Assembly (NCBI GenBank): GCA_963971535.1
Contig: OZ020589.1
Span: forward strand, 79,170,536-79,234,535
Source: Notolepis coatsorum
Taxonomy: Eukaryota; Chordata; Actinopteri; Aulopiformes; Paralepididae
Direction of reading: 5' to 3'
DNA length: 64,000 nt
The notes beneath the pieces are model-generated. The model made no database searches, was not told where the DNA came from, and saw only the letters and a list, made by a program, of their open reading frames with translations. Numbering within the stretch: the first letter of the stretch is position 1; each line of letters opens with the position of its first letter. Positions 30,167 through 40,059 of this stretch are shown piece by piece. The position numbers were made by a program, and so were the translations under genes.

Positions 30167-32550
30167 ATTTTCGTCCCAGCGTGTTGGATGCGTGCACCAT
30201 ACGAGCTAGCGGAATGAAAAGATTAAGGAAGATTAATAATGTTGAGGGCTTACCGGAGGATTGTGTTTCCCTGGATTCTCCGGAGCTTGTTTCGACGACG
30301 CAGACCTATGCTGGTGGTTCCTCGGCTGACGGCGACGGACCGAGGGGCAGCGTACAAGGTTTGGCTAACGGGTCGGCTTGTACAAAGGTGAGGTCTGTGT
30401 CAGTAGGCGTCAATGTCGGTGTTGGTCGTGCTGTGGAGTATGTTTCGGCACCAGGGCCGGGGCGGCTTGGCGATCGTTCCACTGTAGTGGGCGATGTCTT
30501 GGCGATCCTGGAACATGCTGTTGACGCTAATGCTATTGCTACTGCTAATGCTAATGCTACTGCTGCTTCTTCTGCTAACGCTGATGTTGACGCTGGAATG
30601 TCTAATAATCCCCGCCGCGGGATTCCGCTTTTCCCTCCTCTTGCCACCTTCATTGATGAAGGTCAGTCGGTGGTGGGTGTGGGGGGGTTCGCTGAGCTCT
30701 ATTTACCTTTTTTGCGGGTGAAGGGGCTGACGACGGGGTGCAGCCCGGGGGTACCTTGGCTAAGTAGCCAGGTAGCTTCTTTTTTGTGCCCAGGCGGGGA
30801 TGAACGACGTTCCGCCCGGCCGTTGCTTGATAGCATGTCGGCTCGGAGGGTGGCAGTATGGACGAATGAGTGGTATACTGCTGTAGGATGGCATTTAGCG
30901 GCGGCCAGTGTTGTGGCTCAGCTGGCTACTTTCCTATCCAAGATGGCGTCGGGTTGTAGGTCTTTGGGTCCAACCGACACTATGAACGTGATTCATGTTT
31001 GTGGTGTTATAGAGATCTTGACTCAGTCGCAAGCTATAACTGCGGGGAGGATTCGGATGCTATCGACTTTGGTTGTTAGGCATCTTTGGTTGGAGCAGTC
31101 TCCTCTTGGGGAAGAGGATAGGTTTTCTCTCCTCACGACTCCTTTTTCCACAGATAGTCTTTTTGGGCGTTCTGTGGAGGCGCAGGCGGTTTTTGATTCG
31201 GGTCCTACACCGCCTCACGCTGTGCAGCCAGGGGTGGGAGCACGGTCTCGTCAACGACTGTGGCGAGATCCTCGACAGGCGGCCATGTTTCCCCCGCCAG
31301 TGGTGCCCTGGTTGGAGAATCGACAGGGTTTCGCAAGGCCGACAGTCTTGGCGGCCGAGGGATCGGCCATTTTGGGTGATTTCGGGGTTGGTAAACCACC
31401 CCGTCGTCATTTTGCCGCGAGCAGCCCGCTCCCCGTTCAATCCTCTCTCTGGTATCCCCAGAAGCGGGGCTCTGAGCATTCTCCTTTGGCTGCGGGCCGC
31501 GAACCTTCTTTGAAGCGTATGCGGCCCCATTCTTCACTTCTCATGGAGACAGGGGCTGACACCCAGTTGATGGCTGAGCCTGGGTCTGTCCGTGAGAATG
31601 TTCCGTCGTCGCGTGGTTCCTACACCGCAGGTTGTGGGTGGGTGGAACCTGGTGTTACAGCTGCCACTAGCTCCAGTGGTCAGCAGGGGGACTCGGTGCC
31701 TCTTCTGTTGAATGCTCAGCAGGGGTTACCCCGGCTTCGCCCTCGCCAGGCGGGGTATCGCGCTGTTGCCTCCCACTCCCGTCAAACCGGCAGTGGTCTG
31801 CAAAGGAGAGGCTGGCGTGATTTGAGTGGTAGCAATATCACTGCAGGGCTTCGGCGTGTAGGAGCCCATGGGGTCCTCAGGCCTTGCGTGTCTGGCTGCG
31901 GAACGGCTCCTCAGCGTGTGCTGGAGGGGTGTTCAAGGGGTGAGTGTGTGTCCACAAGTTTGATGACCGCTCCTCCCGTATCAAACCGGCCCTTTCTGTC
32001 GGGGTCCCCCCTTGGGTGCTTTGCACGACGGGGGGGACCGGGCCAATTATCTGCTGTTCCTTGCGGCCCAGCGTCAGTTGACGGCGGGGGCGCTGTGGGA
32101 TTATATTCACATATGGCGACGGGAATGTCCCTTGAATCGGTGGATGAGGAGAACGTTAGAGGCGGGGCTGGTTTTGCAGTTTGCGCGGCCCCATCCTCCG
32201 TTCTCAGGTTTGGTGCCGACCCTATTGTTAGGGTCGGGCGCGGTGACAGCCCTGGCCGACGAGATTCAATCTCTGTTGGCGAAGCAGGCCGTCGTTGTGG
32301 TCCCGAGAGAGGACGCAATGTCAGGCGTCTACTCCCGTTATTTTCTGGTGCATACTCGACTGGTGGTGGAATTCCTCACCAGCCTGGGTTTTGCTGTGAA
32401 TTGGAAGAAGAGTACCCCTCTTCCCAGTCAACAGGTGGAGTACTTGGGCTTGACATTGAGGTCGAAGCCCATGCTTGCGACCCTCTCGGAGCAGCGTCGG
32501 GGGGATCTCCGTCACGCGCTCGGGGGTTTCCGTCTGGGAGCTGCAGGTGA
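30046..32550 (+). CDS. DIRS ORF1 (Gag-like protein)
   Basis: This 834-residue open frame begins in the left inverted repeat. A low-complexity Ala/Asn/Asp stretch (near 30530-30600, VDANAIATANANATAASSAN) is followed by a region likely to be structural, including WTNEWYTAVGWHLAAA near residue 275. I see no zinc knuckle. By position it is the DIRS ORF1/Gag-like protein. The part after about 32010 overlaps the RT frame and is probably not real protein; the true stop may depend on the deletion in this copy. The first codons inside the repeat may also not be the natural start; the ATG near 30214 is an alternative. Confidence 0.65.
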   Translation: MIPNVSPTNKKHMHPTCMGPRPLWWHYPYNHDSGHETPFLYFRPSVLDACTIRASGMKRLRKINNVEGLPEDCVSLDSPELVSTTQTYAGGSSADGDGPRGSVQGLANGSACTKVRSVSVGVNVGVGRAVEYVSAPGPGRLGDRSTVVGDVLAILEHAVDANAIATANANATAASSANADVDAGMSNNPRRGIPLFPPLATFIDEGQSVVGVGGFAELYLPFLRVKGLTTGCSPGVPWLSSQVASFLCPGGDERRSARPLLDSMSARRVAVWTNEWYTAVGWHLAAASVVAQLATFLSKMASGCRSLGPTDTMNVIHVCGVIEILTQSQAITAGRIRMLSTLVVRHLWLEQSPLGEEDRFSLLTTPFSTDSLFGRSVEAQAVFDSGPTPPHAVQPGVGARSRQRLWRDPRQAAMFPPPVVPWLENRQGFARPTVLAAEGSAILGDFGVGKPPRRHFAASSPLPVQSSLWYPQKRGSEHSPLAAGREPSLKRMRPHSSLLMETGADTQLMAEPGSVRENVPSSRGSYTAGCGWVEPGVTAATSSSGQQGDSVPLLLNAQQGLPRLRPRQAGYRAVASHSRQTGSGLQRRGWRDLSGSNITAGLRRVGAHGVLRPCVSGCGTAPQRVLEGCSRGECVSTSLMTAPPVSNRPFLSGSPLGCFARRGGPGQLSAVPCGPASVDGGGAVGLYSHMATGMSLESVDEENVRGGAGFAVCAAPSSVLRFGADPIVRVGRGDSPGRRDSISVGEAGRRCGPERGRNVRRLLPLFSGAYSTGGGIPHQPGFCCELEEEYPSSQSTGGVLGLDIEVEAHACDPLGAASGGSPSRARGFPSGSCR
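32012..32550 (+). pseudogene. DIRS reverse transcriptase with deleted catalytic core
   Basis: The frame opens with a DIRS RT N-terminal block (LVLQFARPHPPFSGLVPTLL, then ALADEIQSLLAKQAVVVV and SGVYSRYFLV). It then jumps straight to the block that normally follows the active site (LVVEFLTSLGFAVNWKKSTP, QQVEYLGLTL). The intervening palm, including the catalytic YLDD-type box, is missing. The join near 32345-32360 keeps the frame. The element therefore cannot make active RT and would need one supplied by another copy. Confidence 0.88.
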
Positions 32551-33578
32551 TGCGTCTGCTGGGCCTTATGTCGGCGGCCCACACGGTGGTTCCTCTTGGC
32601 CTCCTCTTTATGAGGCGGATACAGAGGTGGTTTCTCTCTTTGAGAATAGATCCGGTGTGGGGCAAAGGGAGACGGTTGACGGTTCCTTTGTCGATATGGG
32701 GGGATCTCGCCCACTGGGGGAGGCTGGGTATCCTCTCCGCTGGGGTCCCCATGGGCAGCAGTGGCTCCCACGTCACGGTTTTCACCGACGCCTCTCTCAC
32801 AGGTTGGGGAGGGGCGTTTCGGACCCACGCAGTGGGGGGCAGCTGGACGTTTCATGCCGACCCAGCTGTCCTGCATATCAATGTGTTGGAGTTGAAGGCG
32901 GTCCTCCTGGTCCTCAAACGGCTCGGCCACCTGGTGGTAGGCAAACACGTTTTGATCAGGACGGACAATGTGACGGCGGCGGCGTATATCAACAGGCAGG
33001 GTGGGACTCGTTCCGCCCGCCTGCTCCGGGTGGCGCACGAACTGTTGCTATGGGCATCCCGCAGGCTGCGCAGTCTGCGGGCGCTCCACGTTCCTGGTAC
33101 GGAAAATGTGGCGGCGGATATAATGTCTCGGGGCGGTCCTCGTCGCGACGAGTGGGAACTCCGCCCCGACATAGTCAGACAGATCTGGGATCGGTTCGGG
33201 GAGGCCTCGGTAGATCTGTTTGCGTGCCGACGTTCTCACAAGTGCCCCTTGTGGTTCTCGCTCAGTCGAGCGGATCATCCCCCCTTGGGGGTGGATGCCT
33301 TCTCGACCTTTCCGTGGCCGCCCGGTCTTCTGTACGCCTTCCCTCCTGTACAGCTGTTGAGTCAGCTGTTGGAGCGGATACGGAGGGAGCGCAGGACGGT
33401 GATCCTGGTCGCGCCGGACCGGGGCACGTCAGTGTGGTTCCCGGTCTTAATCCAGCTTCTGGTCGCTCCTCCTTGGGTCATTCCGTGGTCAGCGACGGCC
33501 CTCTCGCAGCACAACGGAGTGCTTGTCCAGCCTCCGGTGTTGGGTCAACGCCTGGTGGTGTGGCTGGTGGGAGGGTGA
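32475..33578 (+). CDS. DIRS RNase H and methyltransferase-like domain
   Basis: In this frame the RNase H domain is complete: VTVFTDASLTGWGGAF with catalytic Asp, LELKAVLLVL with Glu, IRTDNVTAAAYINRQGG with Asp, and LHVPGTENVAADIMSRG. The DIRS-specific C-terminal region follows (EASVDLFACRRSHKCPLWFS, FPWPPGLLYAFPP and VILVAPDRGTSVWFPVL), usually described as a Dam-like methyltransferase domain. It ends 12 bases before the recombinase start. It is one frame away from the RT remnant, so an intact parent would have had RT and RNase H joined. Confidence 0.85.
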   Translation: MRPSRSSVGGISVTRSGVSVWELQVMRLLGLMSAAHTVVPLGLLFMRRIQRWFLSLRIDPVWGKGRRLTVPLSIWGDLAHWGRLGILSAGVPMGSSGSHVTVFTDASLTGWGGAFRTHAVGGSWTFHADPAVLHINVLELKAVLLVLKRLGHLVVGKHVLIRTDNVTAAAYINRQGGTRSARLLRVAHELLLWASRRLRSLRALHVPGTENVAADIMSRGGPRRDEWELRPDIVRQIWDRFGEASVDLFACRRSHKCPLWFSLSRADHPPLGVDAFSTFPWPPGLLYAFPPVQLLSQLLERIRRERRTVILVAPDRGTSVWFPVLIQLLVAPPWVIPWSATALSQHNGVLVQPPVLGQRLVVWLVGG

Positions 33579-33590
33579 GTCTGGAGAGGA

Positions 33591-34621
33591 TGGATCCCGC
33601 AGTGGTTGATACCATCCGGTGTGCGCATGCTCCCTCCACTGTCGCGGTTTACGCGGGCAGGTGGCGTGCGTTCCAAGAATGGTGTAAGGGGGGGGGCTGG
33701 GACCCAGTCTCCTGCCCCCTGGATGCTGTTCTGAGTTATCTCCAGTCTCTTCTTGGTAGGCTGTCGGCTTCGACAGTGAGGGTATATGCGGCAGCTATAT
33801 CCTCCTGTCATGAGGGTTTTGAGGGGACTGTTTTGTTCAGCCACCCTCTTGTGAAGCGTTTCCTGCTTGGCGCTCGACGCGTTAAGCCGGTGCAACGCTC
33901 CTTGGCTCCGACTTGGGATCTTCAATTGGTCCTCGGTCGGTTGTCCTTGGCCCCGTTTGAGCCGCTCGAGCAGGCGCCGTTGGGACGGCTGTCTTTCAAG
34001 ACCGCGTTCCTACTGGCTGTCACTTCCGCTAAACGCGTGGGTGAGCTCTGTGCTCTCTCGGTACGTCCAGAGTGCCTGTCTTTTCGGACCGATTGCGGTG
34101 CCACTCTGCGACCTAATCCTGCTTTCGTGCCTAAGAATATCCGGAGTTCCTTCCGCTCCTGGGATATTGTGGTTCAGGCTTTTCGTCCTCCTCCTCACAC
34201 TAGTGAGTTAGATGCGGGCCTTCACCTGTCATGTCCAGTCCGTGCTTTGGGGTTTTACCTCAGCCGTACTCAGGACTTCAGGGTTACCGACCAGCTTTTT
34301 GTCTGTTACGGTGGGGCTCGTGCTGGTAAGGCACTGTCGAAGCAGCGCCTGTCCCATTGGTTGTGCGAGGGTATTGCCCTCTGCTACACTTTGGCTGGGC
34401 AGGATCCCCCTGGGGGCGTCAGGGCGCACTCCACTCGTGGGGTGGCTGCCTCTGCCGCTCTCCTGGGTGGGGCCTCGGTGGAGGACATCTGTGCTGCAGC
34501 TTCATGGTCCTCACCGGGCCCCTTTGTAAGGTTTTACCTCATGGACATGACCGGGGGTTCTGTCTCCCAGGCGGTTCTGGGGTCTGTGGCCTTTCCTGCT
34601 TCCCGTCCTTTGGTCGGGTAG
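33591..34621 (+). CDS. DIRS tyrosine recombinase
   Basis: I chose the ATG at 33591 (MDPAVVDTIRCAHAPSTVAV) because it directly precedes the SAM-like N-terminal DNA-binding domain (STVAVYAGRWRAFQEWC, SASTVRVYAAAISS); the same frame is open further upstream through RNase H sequence. The catalytic domain shows the recombinase set: Arg in SAKRVGELCAL, His-x-x-Arg in VRAHSTRGVAAS, Trp in CAAASWSSPGPF and the nucleophilic Tyr in VRFYLMDM. All catalytic positions are present and no stop interrupts the 343 residues. The enzyme would insert the circular DIRS cDNA. It appears intact while the RT of this copy is dead. Confidence 0.93.
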
Positions 34622-34847
34622 CAGGAGTGTATGGGTATGGGCCGCAGTGTGTTGAGTCACACGTGGTTCCGCCTGTACGGTGTGTTCAAGGGGTTCTGGC
34701 TCCCTCTTGTTCGCATTCAGGTGGAGTTGACTGCGCCCCCCCTTCGTTAGGAAGGATGGGGTGACAGGGCTCCCCGCACCCCTTGATGTGGGCTTACGGG
34801 TCCTCAGGGGGTACATCTGTCGGGTCTCGCGCCCGCTCTTCCCCATT

Positions 34848-34945
34848 ATCTCGTAAGGCTCAGAGCGGGACGCGATGCAATACGAAATATAACGATAGGT
34901 TATGTAGATAACCTAGTTATATTAGTATTGGCTAAGCGTCCCGCT
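34848..34945. repeat. DIRS internal complementary region
   Basis: The left half (34848-34893) is the reverse complement of the outer left end, the right half (34894-34945) that of the outer right end. DIRS replication uses this region to bring the ends together in a circle. Confidence 0.92.
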
Positions 34946-34999
34946 CTGCGCGCCCTGAGTTCCCTCTTGAGGGATCTTTTCCTGGGACGGGTTTTTGGC

Positions 35000-35200
35000 G
35001 AGGAAGGGTGTTTCATGACCAGAGTCATGGTTATATGGGTAATGCCACCATAAGGGGCGGGGCCCCATACAGGTGGGGTGCATGTGTTTTTTGTTCGTGG
35101 GAGATACATTAGGTATCACAGGAGATAGAAGTATCTCGTAAGGCTCAGAGCGGGACGCTTAGCCAATACTAATATAACTAGGTTATCTACATAACCTATC
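35000..35200. repeat. DIRS right inverted terminal repeat and end
   Basis: This is the reverse complement of the left repeat, followed by the right-end-specific sequence gcttagccaatactaatata and on to CCTATC. The sequence GTTAT stands at both element-genome borders. Confidence 0.9.
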
Positions 35201-35478
35201 GTTATGTGAATAGAAAGGTTCTTGTATATGCTCTCGTATTATTGTTTATATAGGCTACCTAATACCGACATCAAAATAGATTGTATGCCTTAGAAAATTG
35301 ATGGAAAGTCTGTTGCGATTTGGAATGAAATTGACAGAGAACTTTAATCCCTGCATTAATCGAACGAAACGAAGAAAAAGCAGTCATATTCCAGCATGGT
35401 TATTAATGACACCAATGGCAAACAGTGGTTAACGGTCTTTATTAGTGTTTGCGGTGCCCAGGCAGCAATGGTCTTTAG

Positions 35479-36616
35479 TTGTTCCACCCCAGGTGAAAAT
35501 CTGCATAAAATGTATACCTAGGTAAATGGAATATTGCTCCACTTCTACAAGGGCTATTTGCATATTCTTGGTATCTAGGTACATCTATGGACCTCAGTGA
35601 ATGTATTCTCAGTGTCAGAAATATTGTGTCTATTAATAGGCTTGCTTAAATTGTGGTGAAACAAAGGAAAATATGAATTATGATTTTTCTTTTCATCTTT
35701 GACACTGAATAACACCATGATAATAATGACCAGACTTAAAAAACTGCCACTGACCTCGTTCAGTACCCTCTTGAGATCAAAAGATGTGTACAAAAGATCT
35801 AAGGAAATTAATAAAGGGAAGATGATAAAACCGAAGGTTCTGTATATACAGTACTGAATTCTCCCATCCAGACCAATGCAATTTGAAATATTATTATAGA
35901 ATATAGAATATATGCTTATACATTACCTTATTATAGCCAATTCGCACATTTATATATATATATACATATAGTATCTTTCAAATGCCCGAGTTCAATTTGG
36001 ATTTAGTATCACCAGGCGTGCATAATAACAGATACTGATATTTACTGTAATCGACTGTACTTTTTTATTTCCCCCACAGTGTAACCGTTTTGAAACTAAT
36101 TTCAGATATAATTGTTCCTACATGCTAACAATAGTGAGGAGAAACTGACTGCGTTTCAATATTTGTCAAAAACATTACCCTTTGTGGCTTATTATCGCGA
36201 ATCATAACAATTATTGATATGATTCATTCAGAACGCTGAACTTTGAACCACCATAGTATGTGACAGGAAGTGTAGATCGGAGAAATTTCAACGCTGGCCG
36301 ACAGCTATGAATCTCCTCTACAAAATGGCCGCTACAAACTACAATTCCCATGGTTCAAAATGTCCATTTCCGGTTCCAGGTCGGATAGACGATCGCATAT
36401 CGAAAACTTAAAACGATATAAGGACACTTTTAACCTATTGCTAAACTATTGCCAACCTAACGTTTTACATTCTACATGCTTTTGTGACATAGTAGTGATG
36501 TTAATACTTGAAAACGGTTGATTTTAAAATCGCAAATTATTTTCATCACTCATAAAAATATGCCTATATGATCATAATGTCAAAAGGGGTCGGTACCGAC
36601 CCTGTGGGGGGAACAG
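35479..36616. mobile_element. Possible DNA transposon nested in the Harbinger element
   Basis: The relative at 60634-61270 lacks this 1.1-kb stretch, so it was inserted here. Its ends TTGTTCCACCCCAGG and CCTGTGGGGGGAACAG are imperfect inverted repeats, and TTAG stands on both sides. No coding region is visible. The superfamily is undecided. Confidence 0.5.
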
Positions 36617-36953
36617 GTTAGATATCATATCCGACATCACCGTATACACGTCTGTCAGCCTGTCATGTATTTCTCCCAGGCGTTCGCTCGGCTTAGTCCA
36701 CTTTTCCACATTTCATGGGGGTGTTCATTACCATATATGGTTAATTACGGGCGGTTCTATATGCAAATACGTAAAACCGTGCACGAGCGTGGAGCGTAGA
36801 TCAAGTGATATTTATCAACACGGAGTGTGCGTAGAACCTGTGTACGCACGTGTGATAAATCCCGGTTTTTCTGTACGTACACACATTCTAAATTCTGGGC
36901 TTAAGAACGAAAATAGAACACTTTCTAAGAATTGTTGATAAATGAGGGCCCAG

Positions 36954-37740
36954 GCTTTTTAGTTGTATTTTGTAGGTTTATTACTGAAAATTGCTAGAAT
37001 TCCTACATGATTCAACCGATATGAATGTAAACCCCCTCAAATTAAAGCTGATAGCCTCATACCCCATAGCCATTGTTCCATTTCAAGTCCAATGTGGTGG
37101 AGTACAAAGCCAGAACAACAACTGTTTCACTGTCCTAAGTCTTACGGACTGTTATTCTTGTGCACTGGACAGCTAAGTCAATATTTGCGAGCATGCACCA
37201 CATCCTAAAGCTAGAAATCAGAGAGAGAAACCTTGTGATGTCACTCAAAATCTAGTGCTGTTCCATAGACAATGAATGTGGCACTGATTTTGTGGGGCCT
37301 TAAAATATTGGTGCCAGTTCTTACGTCAAGTCTCTGTCAGCAGCCCCAGATTTAACATCTGAGCAACATCATAAATGCAAGGGTTCTCTCTTTTATTTGT
37401 AGCTTGAGAGCAGAGCGGTGCATGGTGGGAAATATCCAGGGGCAACACAACGATTCCAGTGTGCGGGGGTCCCGTAGAGACAATCGGAATTGTCGCAATG
37501 GAGCCATCTTGGCATGGTGTTTCATTCACCTTAAAGGGAAAACCCATTTTCAGAATTCATACATGTTATTCCTATGGTCTACGACAGTACAACAATATTA
37601 GTGAACATAAACAACTCTCATCCAAATCAATAAAAACTAGAGGGCTACAATTCTAAATGGTGATGTTATTAAGTATAAAGTCTGAAGCTTCTTCATAAAC
37701 AATGAATTTGGAGAGATGGTAAAGATGACACTGAGAACAT
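36954..37740. other. No recognised gene or repeat
   Basis: Short chance open frames only. I see no conserved domain. Confidence 0.4.
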
Positions 37741-37744
37741 CCAG

Positions 37745-37800
37745 TGGGATAGAATAGACTTTTAATTGTCATTGCACAGTATACAACGAAATTTCAGGGG
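37745..37800 (-). mobile_element. Rex1-like LINE tail fragment, inverted
   Basis: The reverse complement reads aaatttcgttgtatactgtg and caatgacaattaaaagtcta, matching the tail of the LINE at 15950-16013. Confidence 0.7.
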
Positions 37801-37929
37801 AGCTCCCACAGACCATAGTACAATATACTGTCGTATATTCTAATCAATATCTAAGGTTATTTACAGTACAATGAGGTTGCTATCTGGAAAGGAAGAAGGA
37901 TCATAATGGTAGAATGGTCTTCTCTACTG

Positions 37930-39156
37930 ACTAGAGAAATAAACTGTGCAGCCCAGACAACAGAGCTATAGTTCAAAACTCATATGATTTATTGCCAAAG
38001 GGCTCAGAGTGAATTAGAAGATTGCTTTTTACATACAAGGATTATTTCATAGTACATCAAACATGTTTGTACAAAGGATTAATAAGGTTTGCACATCAAA
38101 CCTAGTATGTACATAAACAGTAGTCATGGTTATCAATGAAATAGAGAATAGTCTGAGCATTACACATGAGTAAACCTGGTCAACAGATACACTAAACTAA
38201 ACAACAATGGTTTTTCCCATGATTTACTCACATGCAAGACAACAGCATTCTTCTGGATGGGCGGTGGTAGAGACGCAGACCCTAGGGGGTCTGGCCTGTC
38301 TCTCTAACAATGCGTTTATCATTTATACTCAAAATGATGTCATAATTTGACTTGGTCCATAGCCAATCAGTTATTTCTATATATTTGGCGTTGTGTTCCA
38401 ATTGGTTCTTGATTCTTTGGGGGCCGTCTGTTTCTTGCATTCCAATCAGGTGATCTTCTGTGGGGGCTGTCTGCCCCCCCCACCGATATCCTCGTCGTGT
38501 GTTGTCCTGCAGCAAACAGAAAGGGGTCTGTTTTGGCCCCCTCCTTTGCTGCTATAGCATTCTTTCACAGAGGCATCTCCTATTTAAAACATATTACCAA
38601 GTATCTCTAGTGTATTATGAATTACACTCTTCCAGTATTATCACAGTTTTACTCTTTTGCTTACATTTTGATACTAAACAGTTGATTAATAGATAACTTG
38701 ATACGTATTTTACCAGACTAAGCTTTGGTAATTAAGCCTTATTTTCTATATATATGGTTTACACCAGGAGTGAAATGACACTATTATCTTCATAATTAGT
38801 TTGACATTTCTAAATGGCATTCAAATACCTTTTATCTAATATGGTTTAATTAGTTTCAGTCTTAACATTCTGTAAGCACATTCTTCTTGTTATCTAGTTT
38901 GGGCTGGTCTGCTGTGGCCCCATTACCATACAGTCCTCAGTCACACGAGTGGGGGTTTGGTTCCTTTGTTCTAAAGAGTTGACCACATTTGCTAGTGTGG
39001 GGGTTTGAAATGACTGTTTCTGTAACACCAGTATCACTTCCTTACTTAGCACTGAAAATCCACTCTGCTGTTAAAAAGGTACACCTGGCTTTTGCATTAT
39101 GGTTTTTTCTAATTATTCACACATGGATTATGAAATACACAGTCAATGTTACCACA
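37930..39156 (-). repeat. LTR of an endogenous retrovirus-like element (minus strand)
   Basis: On the minus strand an AAAGGGAGGAA purine tract (39157-39168) is followed by TGTGGTAACATTG, as expected for the start of a 3' LTR. The LTR holds GAGTATAAATG (near 38318-38328) and AATAAA in gcaataaatcat (near 37990), promoter and poly(A) signal in proper order. The far end near 37930 is not precisely placed. An inverted, partial copy lies at 49528-50045. A segment of about 600 bp (38500-39090) is absent from that copy. Confidence 0.65.
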
Positions 39157-39225
39157 TTCCTCCCTTTGGCAATTAATATTGTCATAAACCAGTACATTGA
39201 CTTGATTTAATACAGGCTAACCATA

Positions 39226-40022
39226 TGTAGCCCATGCTATTTTCTTGTCTAGCTGAAACATTCATTATGGACTGTGAATTGGGTGACGCTCCCTGGGGGA
39301 GTGTAATTTGTTGACGCTCCCTGGAAGAGTGTAATTTGTTGACGCTCCCCTGAGATTTACATGGTGCAGCCTGCTTGTGAGCAGCGTGTTGAAAACTGTT
39401 CCTGGCTGCAAGCTAGAGACAGACTATTGGAGCAGTTGGAGAATACTAGAAAAGTGACAAAACGGTATACTTGAACAGAACTACTTGGACAGAATAACTA
39501 CTTGGACAGAAGATGAAAGATAGAGGATAAAGAGAGGATTCCGTGCTGGAACTGGACAAGAAAGAGAGAAGAAAAGACTAGCTGACTTGAAGACCGAATT
39601 GGAGGAGAAACCATTGCCAATTGAAAGACTGATAAACAAATGGAAGAATCCTGATTGGTTTTTGTTACCCCCTTCAGTGAACACGGATCTGCATCAACTG
39701 AAGTGGTCTTCTTCATTGACCTTCTCCACTCACCACCACCCAACGGTCGGCTGGTGACGTTCCCTTTTTGTTTAATTGAGTGCACTCAAAACAGACTTTA
39801 TTGGGTACCCTTTTTATTTCATTTATTATTTTCTATAAATGTGGACCATTGCATGGAAGCTATGATGTTGTAATATGTACTGAACCTGGTGAACTCTTTT
39901 AAGTTATATAAAAGGTAAAACGTAGATCACGGTGCCTGTGTATTTTTTCTTAGAGCCAGTCTCCTTGAACCTATAGTTGATAGTTGTACCACTGCAGAAA
40001 GAACTGATAGTGTTGAATTACA
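39226..40022 (+). repeat. 5' LTR, 797 bp
   Basis: TG...CA ends (TGTAGCCCATGC ... GTTGAATTACA). It contains three copies of a tgacgctccc-type motif near 39280-39350. TATATAAAAGG near 39905 is the likely promoter. Confidence 0.95.
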
Positions 40023-40027
40023 TAAAG

Positions 40028-40045
40028 TGGCGAGCCAGCCAGGAG
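40028..40045 (+). other. Primer binding site, tRNA-Arg (ACG type)
   Basis: TGGCGAGCCAGCCAGGAG, five bases after the LTR, is an exact 18-base complement of the 3' end of vertebrate tRNA-Arg(ACG) including CCA. It would prime minus-strand DNA synthesis. Confidence 0.9.
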
Positions 40046-40059
40046 ACTGGTAATACAAA

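Larger units (their letters stand above)
29987..35200 (+). mobile_element. DIRS-type tyrosine-recombinase retrotransposon, 5.2 kb
   Basis: Inverted terminal repeats (about 30002-30166 against 35000-35160) enclose Gag-like, RT/RNase H and tyrosine recombinase coding regions. Near the right end an internal complementary region (about 34848-34945) is the junction of the complements of both outer ends: 34848-34893 mirrors the left end from 29987, and 34894-34945 mirrors the right end to 35200. This layout is diagnostic of DIRS elements, which integrate through a circular intermediate by a tyrosine recombinase and make no normal target duplication. Confidence 0.95.
29401..36950. mobile_element. 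PIF/Harbinger-like element interrupted by DIRS and another DNA element
   Basis: The ends GGCCCTCATTTATCAA and TTGATAAATGAGGGCC are inverted. They are flanked by a 3-bp CAG duplication (29398-29400 and 36951-36953). Inside the right end, the stretch with gtgtacgcacgtgtgataaa is mirrored by the relative at 60634-61270. Subtracting the DIRS element leaves about 2.3 kb. I see no transposase, so this copy is non-autonomous. Confidence 0.85.

Noticed and set aside
32550..33560. Middle part of the 869-codon plus-strand frame from 32012
   Set aside because: RNase H and the methyltransferase-like motifs are in another frame here; only the ends of the long frame (RT remnant, recombinase) are real.
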